Made by a program: the position numbers and the translations under genes. Shown one piece after another: positions 54,789 to 63,690 of a stretch of DNA of 64,000 bases. Source of the stretch: Lumbricus terrestris. Taxonomy: Eukaryota; Annelida; Clitellata; Crassiclitellata; Lumbricidae. Each line of letters opens with the position of its first letter. The stretch's first letter is position 1. The stretch spans positions 23,016,334 through 23,080,333 of the forward strand of contig OX457042.1 in assembly GCA_949752735.1 (NCBI GenBank), given 5' to 3'. The notes under the pieces were generated by a model. That model was not told the origin of the DNA, ran no database searches, and was given only the letters and a program-made list of their open reading frames with translations.

Positions 54789-57700
54789 CGCAATATGCAA
54801 ACTTATTTTATTCTAGTCGCAGACTGCATTAGACCCCGGACTCAGAAAAGCCCATTTGAATCCATTCTGACATAATCAAAAAGTTACGAATTTTTCCCAG
54901 AAACGACGATACCCGGGTCAGCGATTTTTCTAAAATTCGACCTCAGTTGAAAATCGTAATTTTTCTAACCAGCCTATTATGGAGATGCTAGACAACGAAA
55001 GTGCGTCGGAATTTCTTCGTTTGAACACATGATAATGAAGAAATTTGAGTCACAAAATTTTCGAAAAATTACCCTTTCGTATTTTGCGGAAATCAGTCAA
55101 TCTTATCGCAATATTCTAGCTTGTTTTGTTCTAGTCGCAGACTGCATTAGTCCCCGGACTCAGAAAAGCCCATTTAAATCCATTCTGACATAGTCAAAAA
55201 TTTACGAATTTTTCCAGAAACGACGATTCCGGGGTCAGCGATTTTTCTAAAATTCGACCTCACTTGAAACTCGTAATTTTTCTAACCAACCTATTATGGA
55301 GATGCTAGACAACAAAAGTCCGTCGAAATTTCTTCGTTTGAACACACGATAATGAAGAAATTTGAGATAAAAAAATTTCGAAAAATTACCGTTTCGTCTT
55401 TTGCGGAAATCAGTCAATATTATCGCAATATTCTCCCTTGTTTTTTTCTAGTCGCAGACTGCATTAGTCCCCGGACTCAGAAAAGCCCATTTAAATCCAT
55501 TCTGACATAGTCAAAAAATTACGAATTTTTTCCAGAAACGACGATACCCGGGTCAGCGATTTTTCCAAAATTCGACCTCACTTGAAAATCGTAATTTTTC
55601 TAACCAGCCTTTTATGGAGATCTTTGGCAACAAAAGTGCGTCGGAATTTCTTCGTTTGAACACACGATAATGAAGAAATTTGAGTTATAAATATTCGAAA
55701 AATTACCGCATCGTATTATGCGGAAATCAGTCAATTCTATCGCAATATTCTCGCTTATTTTGTTCTGGTCGCAGACTGCATTAGTCCGCGGACTCAGAAA
55801 AGCCCATTTGAATCCATTCTGACATAGTCAAAAATTTACGATTTTTTTCCAGAAACGACGATACCCGGGTCAGCGATTTTTCCAAAATTCGACCTCACTT
55901 GAAAATCGTAATTTTTCAAACCAGCCTATTATGGAGATGCTAGACAACGAGAGTGCGTCGGAATTTCATCGTTTGAACACACGATAATGACGAAATTTGA
56001 GTTGGAAAATTTTCGAAAAATTACCGTTTCGTATTTAGCGGAAATCAGTGAATATTATCGCAATATTCTAGCTTGTTTTGTTCTAGTCGCAGACTGCATT
56101 AGTCCTCGGACTCAGAAAAGCCAATTTGAATCCATTCTGACATAGTCAAAAAGTTACGAATTTTTTCCAGAAACGACGATACCCAGGTAAGCGATTTTTC
56201 CAAAATTCGACCTCACTTGAAAATCGCAATTATTCTAACCAGCCTTTTATGGAGATGCTAGACAACAAAAGTAAATGCGTCGGAATTTCTTCGTTTGAAC
56301 ACACAATAATGAAGAAATTTGAGTTATAAATTTTTCGAAAAATTACCGTTTCGTATTTTGCGGAAATCACCAAATTTTATCGCAATATTCTCGCTTGTTT
56401 TGTTCTAGTCGCAGACTGCATTAGTCCCCGGACTCAGAAAAGCCCATTTAAATCCATTCTGACATAGTCAAAAATTTACGAATTTTTCCAGAAACGACGA
56501 TTCCGGGGTCAGCGATTTTTCTAAAATTCGACCTCACTTGAAACTCGTAATTTTTCTAACCAACCTATTATGGAGATGCTAGACAACAAAAGTCCGTCGA
56601 AATTTCTTCGTTTGAACACACGATAATGAAGAAATTTGAGATAAAAAAATTTCGAAAAATTACCGTTTCGTATTTTGCGGAAATCAGTCAATATTATCGA
56701 AATATTATCGCTTGTTTTTTTCTAGTCGCAGACTGCATTAGTCCCCGGACTCAGAAAAGCCCACTTCAATCCATTCTGACATAGTCAAAAAATTACGAAT
56801 TTTTTCCAGAAACGACGATACCCGGGTCAGTGATTTTTCCAAAATTCGACCTCACTTGAAAATCGTAATTTTTCTAACCAGCCTTTTATGGAGATCTTTG
56901 GCAACAAAAGTGCGTCGGAATTTCTTCGTTTGAACACACGATAATGAAGAAATTTGAGTTATAAATATTCGAAAAATTACCGCATCGTATTATGCGGAAA
57001 TCAGTCAATTCTATCGCAATATTCTCGCTTATTTTGTTCTGGTCGCAGACTGCATTAGTCCGCGGACTTAGAAAAGCCCATTTGAATCCATTCTGACATA
57101 GTCAAAAATTTACGATTTTTTTCCAGAAACGACGATACCCGGGTCAGCGATTTTTCCAAAATTCGACCTCACTTGAAAATCGTAATTTTTCAAACCAGCC
57201 TATTATGGAGATGCTAGACAACGAGAGTGCGTCGGAATTTCATCGTTTGAACACACGATAATGACGAAATTTGAGTTGGAAAATTTTCGAAAAATTACCG
57301 TTTCGTATTTAGCGGAAATCAGTGAATATTATCGCAATATTCTAGCTTGTTTTGTTCTAGTCGCAGACTGCATTAGTCCTCGGACTCAGAAAAGCCAATT
57401 TGAATCCATTCTGACATAGTCAAAAAGTTACGAATTTTTTCCAGAAACGACGATACCCAGGTAAGCGATTTTTCCAAAATTCGACCTCACTTGAAAATCG
57501 CAATTATTCTAACCAGCCTTTTATGGAGATGCTAGACAACAAAAGTAAATGCGTCGGAATTTCTTCGTTTGAACACACAATAATGAAGAAATTTGAGTTA
57601 TAAATTTTTCGAAAAATTACCGTTTCGTATTTTGCGGAAATCACTAAATATTATCGCAATATTCTAGCTTGTTTTGTTCTAGTCGAAGACTGCATTAGTC

Positions 57701-57807
57701 CCCGTTTTCAGAAATGCCCATTTAAATCCATTCTGACATAGTCAAAAATTTACGATTTTTTTCCAGAAACGACGATACCTGGGTCAGCGATTTTTTCAAT
57801 ATTCGAC
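54750..57807 (-). repeat. Inverted arm of the 318-bp satellite (~9-10 monomers)
   Basis: All landmarks appear as reverse complements: gcggaaatcagtcaat, agtcgcagactgcattag, ccccggactcagaaaagccc, ccattctgacatagtc, gatacccgggtcagcg, cctcacttgaaaatcg and ggagatgctagacaac. Monomers here differ more from each other than those in the forward array. They carry unusual variants (gatctttggcaacaaaag, gtaaatgcgtcgg, tacccaggtaagcg). Every monomer has the gacatagtc (B-like) state; none shows the A-type ctgaaatattc. Confidence 0.96.
55135..57650 (-). repeat. Tandem duplication of four monomers in the inverted arm (2 x 1,274 bp)
   Basis: tctttggcaacaaaag at 55,621 / 56,895 and gtaaatgcgtcgg at 56,271 / 57,545 are both 1,274 bp apart, as are the cgagagtgcgtcgg and acccaggtaagcg variants. 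Copies are ~55,135-56,375 and ~56,410-57,650. Confidence 0.88.
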
Positions 57808-58090
57808 CGTTTCGTATTTTGCGGAAATCAGTCAATAGTATCGCAATATTCTAGCTTATTTTATTCTAGCCGCAGGCTGCATTAGTCCCTTCACTCAGAA
57901 ATGCCCATTTAAATCCATTCTGATATAATCAAAAATTTAAGAATTTTTTCCAGAAACGACGATACCCGGGTCAGCGATTTTGTCCAAAATTCTACCGTTT
58001 CGTATTTTTGCGGAAATCAGTCAATATTATCGCAATATTCTAGCTTATTTTATTCTATCCGCATACTGCATTAGTCTCCAGGCTCAGAAA
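57808..58090 (-). repeat. Truncated 186-bp satellite monomers
   Basis: At ~57,808 attcgacc is fused to gtttcgtattttgcgg, dropping about 130 bp of the monomer (the cttgaaaatcg to ttgagttataaa part). The same join recurs at ~57,994 (attctaccgtttcg), giving a 186-bp unit. The segment ends at ggctcagaaaagc, where the minisatellite begins. Confidence 0.85.
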
Positions 58091-58726
58091 AGCTGCGTTT
58101 CTGGAAACTGCGTCGCTCGGAGATGCAGTTTTCATCTGCCTTGCTCGGAGTAGCTCCGATACAGTTTTCAATTTTGCCGATCAGAGTCACTCCGATTGCT
58201 CCGATACAGTTTTCAACTGTGCCGTTCGGTGACGGTCTGATACAGTTTTCAACTGCGCCGCTCGGAGTCGCTCCGACACATTTTTCGACTGCGCCGCTCT
58301 GAGTCGCTACGATACAGTTTTCAGTTTCAGCGCCCAGAGTCGCTCCGACACAGTTTTCAACTGCGACGCTCGAAGTCGCTTCGCTACAGTTTTCAACTGC
58401 GCGCTCGGAGTCACTCCGATACAGTTTTCAACTGCGCCGCTCGGAGTCGCTCCGACACAGTTTTCAACTGCGCCTCTCAGATTCGCTCCGACACAGTTTT
58501 CAACTGCGTCGCTCGGAGTCGCTTAGATACAGTTTTCATCTGCCTCGCTCGGAGTAGTTCCGATACAGTTTTCAATTGCGCCGCTCGGAGTCCCTCCGCT
58601 AGCTCCGATACAGTTTTCAACTGCGCCGCTCGGAGACGCTCTGATACAGTTTTCAACAGCGCCGCTCGGAGTCGCTCCGACACAGTTTTCAAATGCGCCG
58701 CTCGGAGGCGTTCTGATGCAGTTTTA
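58091..58726. repeat. 36-bp minisatellite inside the satellite border
   Basis: About 17 imperfect copies of a 36-bp unit containing cgctcggagtcgctccgaca and gttttcaactgcgc. One copy is expanded near 58,595 (extra ctccgctag). It is visibly GC-richer than its neighbours. Satellite sequence on both sides (agaaaagc before, attcgacctcgcttg after) shows it replaced or interrupted the middle of a monomer. Because 36 is divisible by 3, the minus strand stays open for 89 codons as a 12-residue repeat (LKTVSERLRAAQ-like). No start context or homology suggests a gene. Confidence 0.93.
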
Positions 58727-59250
58727 ATTCGACCTCGCTTGAACATCGTAATTTTTTTTACCAGCTTATGATGGAGATGCTAGACATCGAAAGTCCGTCG
58801 GAATTTTTTCGTTTGAACGCACGAGAACGACGAAATTTGAAAATTTCGAAAAGTTTTCGTAGTTTCGCGGAAATTAGCCCATATCATCGGAACATTCTAA
58901 CCTATTTTATTATAGTCGCAGATTGCATAAGTCCCCGGACTCAGAAAAACCCATTTAAATCCATTCTAGGATAGTCAAAATTTACGGATTTTTTTCCACA
59001 AACGGCGATACCCGGGTCAGCAATTTTTTCAAAAATTCGACCTCACTTGAACATCGTATTTTTACCAGCTTATGATGGAGATGCAGCAGATGCTAGACAT
59101 CAAAAGTCCGTCGGAATTTCTTCGTTTGAACGCCCGAGAACGACGAAATTTTAAATTTCCGATTTTTTAAATTTGTTTGCGTAAATCAATCAGCCAATAT
59201 CATCGCAATACTCTAACTTATTCTATTATAGTCGCAGATTGCACAAGTAC
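58727..59250 (-). repeat. Two diverged outer satellite monomers
   Basis: attcgacctcgcttgaacat (58,727) and attcgacctcacttgaacat (~59,035) start two inverted-orientation units about 308 bp apart. Both carry cagcttatgatggagatg, gaacgcacgagaacgacgaa-type changes (or gaacgcccgag) and agtcgcagattgca. The second breaks off at agattgcacaagtacggag, the last recognisable satellite. These are the most diverged monomers in the window. The 68-aa open frame here (58,768-58,974) is the satellite's own frame. Confidence 0.88.
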
Positions 59251-59283
59251 GGAGCCCCTAAAGGGACATGAATGCGAAATATT

Positions 59284-59545
59284 TTATGTCGTGCGCACGA
59301 TTTACTAACTCGTTCGCACGACTTTCTAACTCGTGCGCACGAGTTAGGAACTCGTTCGCACGACGTTCACACGTCTTAGGAACTCGTTCCTACGACGTAC
59401 TAACTCGTTCGCCCGACTTACTAACTCGTGCGTACGAGTTATTAAGTCGTGGAAACGAGTTCCTAAGTCGTGCGTACGAGTTCCTAACTCGTGCGCACGA
59501 GTTAGTAAGTCGTGCGAACGAGTTAGTAAGTCGTACGCACGACTA
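59284..59545. repeat. 21-bp palindromic minisatellite
   Basis: About 12 units of 21 bp of the form gacttactaactcgtgcgcac or its complement. Many include the perfect 16-nt palindrome actcgtgcgcacgagt. The left half is mostly in one sense (ctaactcgttcgc) and the right half in the other (gttagtaagtcgtgcg), so the block is itself a large imperfect inverted repeat. The 21-bp period keeps both strands open: 92 codons on + (59,268-59,546) and 127 on - (59,344-59,727), each a heptapeptide repeat of the LLTRAYE / LVSRANE type. I treat these frames as by-products, although the - frame continues 60 codons into non-repetitive DNA. Confidence 0.92.
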
Positions 59546-60148
59546 GAAGGGAATTCTGTCATCATTTGATGTGCATTGTGTTCTTTTTCAGCTCTTAAAA
59601 TTCGGATTATAATTCTATCCTCCTCCGTTGGAGCGGCGCCAAGATAATTCGCATTCAAAATTTTGAGGTGTGCGCCGCACCAAATTTTTTTAAAAACGGT
59701 GCCGTATATCAGTGCACAATTTGACACAGTATAGTAGAGTGGATAATTACTTTCAATTTAATATATTGGACACGATGTTCGGATAGCAATTGTTCAAGTT
59801 ATATCCATTCAAACTAGTTGCTTTCCTACTGGCCCACACTGTTTATTATTTTATTCATTCATGTCAAGAAAGTTATTCAGGATCCGAGCAATGCCAGACC
59901 AACGCTGCAAAGAAAAAGGACTTGAGAGATTTATGAAACAAAGTTTAATTAGTCAGATGCAGGCCTAATAAACGCAGCCTTTGAAGGGCGCTCATTAGCA
60001 GGCTTAATAGAGCGACGGTTTCCTTGTATCTAGCCTAGTCGTCGTAAATCCAGCATAGTAGGAAGAGTATGGTGACGGAAGGCAATGGTGAATTAAGGGC
60101 TCCCTGAGAATATGGCGGCGGGCCCCCAGAGAGCTTAATCCGGGCCTG

Positions 60149-60151
<3 letters not shown>
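59546..60151. other. Non-satellite flank, no gene recognised
   Basis: No satellite landmarks are visible. A small dyad gtgcgccgcac lies at ~59,668 after attttgag and before a T-run. The segment to ~59,730 forms the non-repeat N-terminal part of the minus-strand 127-codon frame described above. I found no domain motif or splice structure to support a gene. Confidence 0.6.
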
Positions 60152-60179
<28 letters not shown>

Positions 60180-60181
60180 AG
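60152..60181. repeat. (CAGA)n microsatellite
   Basis: About seven tandem caga/gaca units. A 69-codon minus-strand frame here contains the low-complexity repeat CLSVCLSV and is a microsatellite by-product. Confidence 0.95.
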
Positions 60182-60696
60182 GATAGCAAGGTAATTATAG
60201 GGCGCCCAGACACTTCTTTTTTACCCTTTAAGCATTGGTTCAGAGGATAATGTCCGTTTGCCGTAGTGTAATAATTGCGAAAAAATAGATTGAGTGAGGG
60301 GTTGGACCATTATCCACTTGGAATTGGGGTGTTAAAAACATACTTTACTACGGGCTCTAATCCCCCACCCACCCCAGCAATTCTCACCCTGGTTTACCGT
60401 AGATTCTATAGGTCTATATAAAATCCTAAATGACCGACGACAAACATTGTTTTATCACAGCAACTTTGTTTGCAAACCTTCGACCGCAATAATATTATGA
60501 TGGTCTGATACAATAACCTACCGTACATGCAGGCGGTGGGAAAAATAAAAAGTCAATGGAGGAAAATACTATTAGGCCTATCGCTGACTTGGTGCGTTCA
60601 GGCGCTGGCCTAATTATTATGGATCCTGTATAATGCAGATTGCAGAACAAGTTGAAACCTGGACGCTTAACAGCTAGATCACGCATGGGCAATAGC

Positions 60697-60701
<5 letters not shown>
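60182..60701. other. Intergenic sequence, nothing recognised
   Basis: Mixed-composition DNA with a short pyrimidine-rich run (cccccacccacccc near 60,362) and an attaggccta motif at ~60,570. No coding, RNA or mobile-element signal could be supported. Confidence 0.55.

Positions 60702-60751
<50 letters not shown>
60702..60751. repeat. (TA)n microsatellite
   Basis: About 25 uninterrupted TA units. It generates IYIYIY frames on both strands (60,495-60,974 minus and 60,640-60,921 plus) that I do not accept as genes. Confidence 0.97.
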
Positions 60752-60753
<2 letters not shown>

Positions 60754-61261
60754 GTATCCTGTCTAAAGGCCGCAGAAGCTCGTCTGACACAGAGCCTTCT
60801 GTTACTGTACTTAGAAGGCTCATGGTCTGACATTAACATGACGGCGTGTAACAGTCTGTTCTTCTGCTGCTGTCTCTCAACAAACCTGCGGCAAGATTCT
60901 CTCGACTCGTGCAGCAGATGAAATAATTTTTCTGTTATCGTGAACGTTATCATCCTCCTCCTCCTCAGGCTCATCGTGATGAATCGATTTACATTGGATT
61001 TATCTTCGAAGTGAGTCCGTGTACGTGTAAGCTTATTTACTTATCATAGATTTATTATGGAGCTGCCAAAGCTGATACGATCCAGACCTAGGCCAACTCG
61101 TGGAATTACTTAAATCTGCTCACGAAATAACTGAATTAATGTCATCTGATGATTAGCATATACGATTTTTTTAAATAATAGGTAGGCCTACCTTTTGACT
61201 TCAAGGACACCGTCCAGTTAAGTATGGACTCTCAAAACATGGGGCTTGTATATGTATATGG
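60752..61261. other. Intergenic sequence, nothing recognised
   Basis: Contains a short cctcctcctcctc run (~60,953-60,967) and a taggtaggcctacc palindromic motif at ~61,180-61,193. No gene or RNA could be supported. Confidence 0.55.
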
Positions 61262-61959
61262 ACAGGGTTGAGAGGTCTGCAAACGAGTATTAGAGCATGA
61301 AGATTAATGGCGCAAAGACGAAGGTCATGACAAATATGCTACGGACACGGAAATTGGAGATTAGAGTGATCAGTGGTAGTTTAGACTCCTTTGTCTATCT
61401 GGGAAGTAGAGTAACGAAAGATGCAGACTGTGATGTAGAAGTGAAAACAAGGTTTGCCATGATTAAGTTGACAAAGGTATGGAAGAACAAGGCAATCAGC
61501 TCCAAGACAAAAATACGACTGACGAGGGCCTTAGTGTGGCCAGTGGCAACATACGGTAGTGAGAGGTGGACTCTAAAGAAGGAAGAAAGAATTATACAGG
61601 CTTTCGAAAACAAATGCATTAGGAAATTACTACGTATTTCATGGATAGAAATTTTGACTAATGAACGAGTTTACAAATTAGCAGGGACAAAATGCGAGTT
61701 GTTAGGCCATGTCAAAACCCGGAAATTACGATACTTTGGTCACTGTCGCAGGACAATATTGAAATAGTGTCATGACGGGACTGGTGGAGGGTGTTCGTAG
61801 CCGCGTAGACCTAGAATATGCTGGCTCGATAACATCACGTTGTCGACCGGGCTATCGGGAGCGGCGCTATTGAGGACCGTAAAGGACAGATCTTGCTGGA
61901 GTACATTGGTCCGCTCATGCAGCCAACCGTCGCGAGGCGACGTCGGCGTAATGACATGA
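61262..61959 (+). pseudogene. 5'-truncated, frameshifted non-LTR retrotransposon (LINE) 3' end
   Basis: The translation matches the C-terminal part of LINE reverse-transcriptase polyproteins from invertebrates. It begins with the end of the RT region (gacagggttgagagg reads DRVERSANEY, then a stop; from 61,297 MKINGAKTKVM). It continues with FVYLGSRVTKDADCDVEVKTR, TKIRLTRALVWPVATYGSERW, FENKCIRKLLRISW-LTNERV and RKLRYFGHCRR. A stop at 61,765 breaks the frame. After a frameshift the sequence continues as WLDNITLSTG, LLRTVKDRSCW and RSCSQPSRGDV, ending at a tga at 61,957-61,959. No endonuclease or core RT (YADD box) precedes it, so this is a dead 5'-truncated insertion, as is usual for LINEs. 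I cannot fix the clade from this portion. The TA-rich run beginning three bases later may be its 3' tail. Confidence 0.85.
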
Positions 61960-61961
61960 CA

Positions 61962-61962
<1 letters not shown>

Positions 61963-61996
<34 letters not shown>

Positions 61997-62060
61997 CCTA
62001 TATGATCCTATATATATATACCTATATGCACATTATGTACACACATATATATATATATAT
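61963..62060. repeat. TA-rich microsatellite cluster
   Basis: Several (TA)n runs separated by tacata, cctatatgatcc and acctatatgcac. It follows directly on the LINE stop codon and could have grown from the element's 3' tail. Confidence 0.88.
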
Positions 62061-62540
62061 AACATAAAGTAATATAGGATTACAGGCCCATTCAGTGTAG
62101 GCCTGCGCAAGACGCGCGCGCGCACACTCTCACACCCAAACACACGTGTAAGGTAGCCTAATCAATAATTAATTGGCCGTTAAGTTGACAGCATGCCAAT
62201 ACTCATGACCCTAATCATGAGCAACGAGTTGCAATAGACCCCGGAGCCGAAGAAACAGCTCATCTAAAGTGTTTGAATTAGGATTAAATAACCGGAAAAT
62301 GTTTTGTTTTGAATTTCTTAGGCCACGATGAAATCATCAGATCCTAAACGACCGCGACGGAAACTTCACTATTCACTCAAGGTGTGTTCTTTTATTATTA
62401 CTTTCATGCTTAAATTGTAGGCTACTGTCCTGTTAGCTACATCAGTGAGAGGGGCTGTGAAAGAAAACATAGGCCTTGCGGACCGCGGTTCGTTTCCCGA
62501 AGGCGGCTTATTTTATAGATTTAAATCTCGGGCAAATAGG
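62061..62540. other. Intergenic sequence with short CG/CA tracts
   Basis: gacgcgcgcgcgcacac and cacacccaaacacacg lie at ~62,110-62,146. A short stretch at ~62,231-62,270 (gcaatagaccccggag, then aagaaacagctcatctaaa) resembles the inverted satellite (gcattagaccccggactcag) but is too short to call a monomer. No gene is recognised. Confidence 0.5.
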
Positions 62541-63055
62541 ATCCGTATATGGGGTGGTCCTGCGCAGTTGAGAGAGCGTTGGTCGATAAACTGAGTAGTC
62601 ATTATCGCGACCCGGGCTCAAGCCTCGCTCGTGGCAAAAATTTATTTGAATTTTCTGTTAGCTGCCAGTGACGCTTTCTGTTGTGTTGTTTGCCTCGGGT
62701 CTGTTGAAAATAAGATCGCCCCTCCCACTTCTGGCTTGGCAGAATCAGGAGTGCTCCAGCACTTAGGCCATTAGTGTTAAGTTACCGAGCCTGTTGTAGC
62801 CAACCTGCGTGTCTGATCAACCACGCCATCTACCAGCTGTCTACGGGTATCCGACGCTTAACTCTACGTGTTTGCGAGGGCTCGCCACTGGTGACTCTTT
62901 CAGCTAACTGTGTTTTGTTTAGCAACTTGCTGTTATTTTCGCTCGCTATGACACTTAGCTTAGCATCATTTCGGCTAGTTAGTGCAGAGAGCACCTCTGA
63001 GTAGATATGTTGAAGAGGCGCTATATAAATTCTCAGAATGAATGAATGAATGAAT
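62541..63055 (+). mobile_element. Possible tRNA-derived SINE with GAAT tail
   Basis: A box A-like tgcgcagttgagagagcg is at 62,561-62,578 and a box B-like cgggctcaagcc at 62,613-62,624, in tRNA-like order. Downstream, aggcgctatataaat (63,016-63,030) followed by four gaat units (63,037-63,055) resembles the 3' end and simple-repeat tail of many invertebrate SINEs. Whether head and tail belong to one ~500-bp element is inference. No target-site duplication was identified. Confidence 0.45.
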
Positions 63056-63084
63056 TTGCACTAAAGCCCTGACAATGCGTACCG

Positions 63085-63175
63085 TTCTAAGATGCCTACA
63101 ACTGGTGGGGGGGGGCAGGGGACGAACCGCACGCTCACGTTGGACTAGAGATCTTTCCACTAACTGCTATAGTGA
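63085..63175 (-). mobile_element. tRNA-like SINE head, minus strand
   Basis: Read on the minus strand, tagcagttagtgg (63,157-63,169) fits an RNA polymerase III A box, and gcggttcgtcccc (63,118-63,130) fits a B box about 40 nt later, the spacing found in tRNAs. A C-run (the plus-strand G-run at ~63,105-63,115) follows. It has no convincing CCA or cloverleaf, so a SINE remnant is likelier than a functional tRNA gene. Confidence 0.45.
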
Positions 63176-63247
63176 AGAAGTCTTGCGCTAGACCCAAAGT
63201 TCTTTGAATTCATTGCGCTAGACCAGTGTTTCCAAACTTTATTGGGT

Positions 63248-63558
63248 CACGAGCCCTTTCATAGGCTATGGGGCCTACTATATAGGCATAGGCCTACTAG
63301 ACAGAACCATAAACAAGCCAATGACTGGATGTCTGGGTAGCCTATTAATGAAGAAACCATTTATGCCAATTTAATAGTTTTATTGCACTAACTTTCCACG
63401 GCGGAGGAATCTTGGTTTATTGTGTATGGGAAGTGACTCATCCTACGGCGCACGCTCAATGTGGGTCAGCAGTCTGGTAAAGCTCGGCCGTAGACCCCAA
63501 TCAATGGCTAGTTTATGGTTCTGTCTAGTAGGTGCCATAGCCTATGAAAGGCTCGTGG
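63248..63558. mobile_element. Fold-back (inverted-repeat) element, MITE-like
   Basis: The left arm starts cacgagccctttcatagg (63,248) and runs through gacagaaccataaac to ~63,324. Its reverse complement reappears at 63,501-63,558 (gtttatggttctgtctagta, then ccatagcctatgaaagg). The right arm lacks about 20 bp corresponding to the tataggcataggcc part of the left arm. Just outside the left arm, cagtgtttccaaacttt (63,224) resembles hAT-type terminal repeats, and cactg at 63,585-63,589 could be the other end. No matching 8-bp target duplication is seen, so hAT membership is tentative. Confidence 0.65.
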
Positions 63559-63655
63559 TACAAGTGCTCGTTGCCGTTTAACGACACTGCCATATCCTCC
63601 TCCTTTATCCAGGCTTTGAACTGGCTCTGGCAGAATGCAACCAGTGGCGGAGTTT

Positions 63656-63690
63656 CGGTATGAGACTATAAGGCTTATAAGCTCATACCG
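63656..63690. repeat. 35-bp near-perfect palindrome
   Basis: cggtatgagactataag (63,656-63,672) and cttataagctcataccg (63,674-63,690) pair at 15 of 17 positions around one base. It could extrude as a cruciform or fold as RNA; function unknown. Confidence 0.85.

Noticed and set aside
58477..58746. 89-aa minus-strand protein with 12-residue repeats
   Set aside because: It is the 36-bp minisatellite read through; the start codon lies in satellite sequence and no non-repeat domain exists.
59268..59730. Helitron 3' end (tandem repeats plus gtgcgccgcac hairpin)
   Set aside because: No CTRR terminus follows the hairpin and no TC start or Rep/helicase coding sequence was seen.
60004..60213. 69-aa minus-strand frame containing CLSVCLSV
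   Set aside because: It is a by-product of the (CAGA)n microsatellite.
60495..60974. 159-aa minus and 93-aa plus frames with IYIYIY tracts
   Set aside because: Both owe their length to the (TA)n microsatellite and share the same DNA on opposite strands.
62774..63160. 76-aa plus and 61-aa minus frames
   Set aside because: They fall across SINE-like and simple-repeat sequence and show no recognisable domain.
63085..63175. Functional tRNA gene on the minus strand
   Set aside because: A and B boxes are present, but I could not build a convincing acceptor stem or cloverleaf; a SINE remnant fits better.
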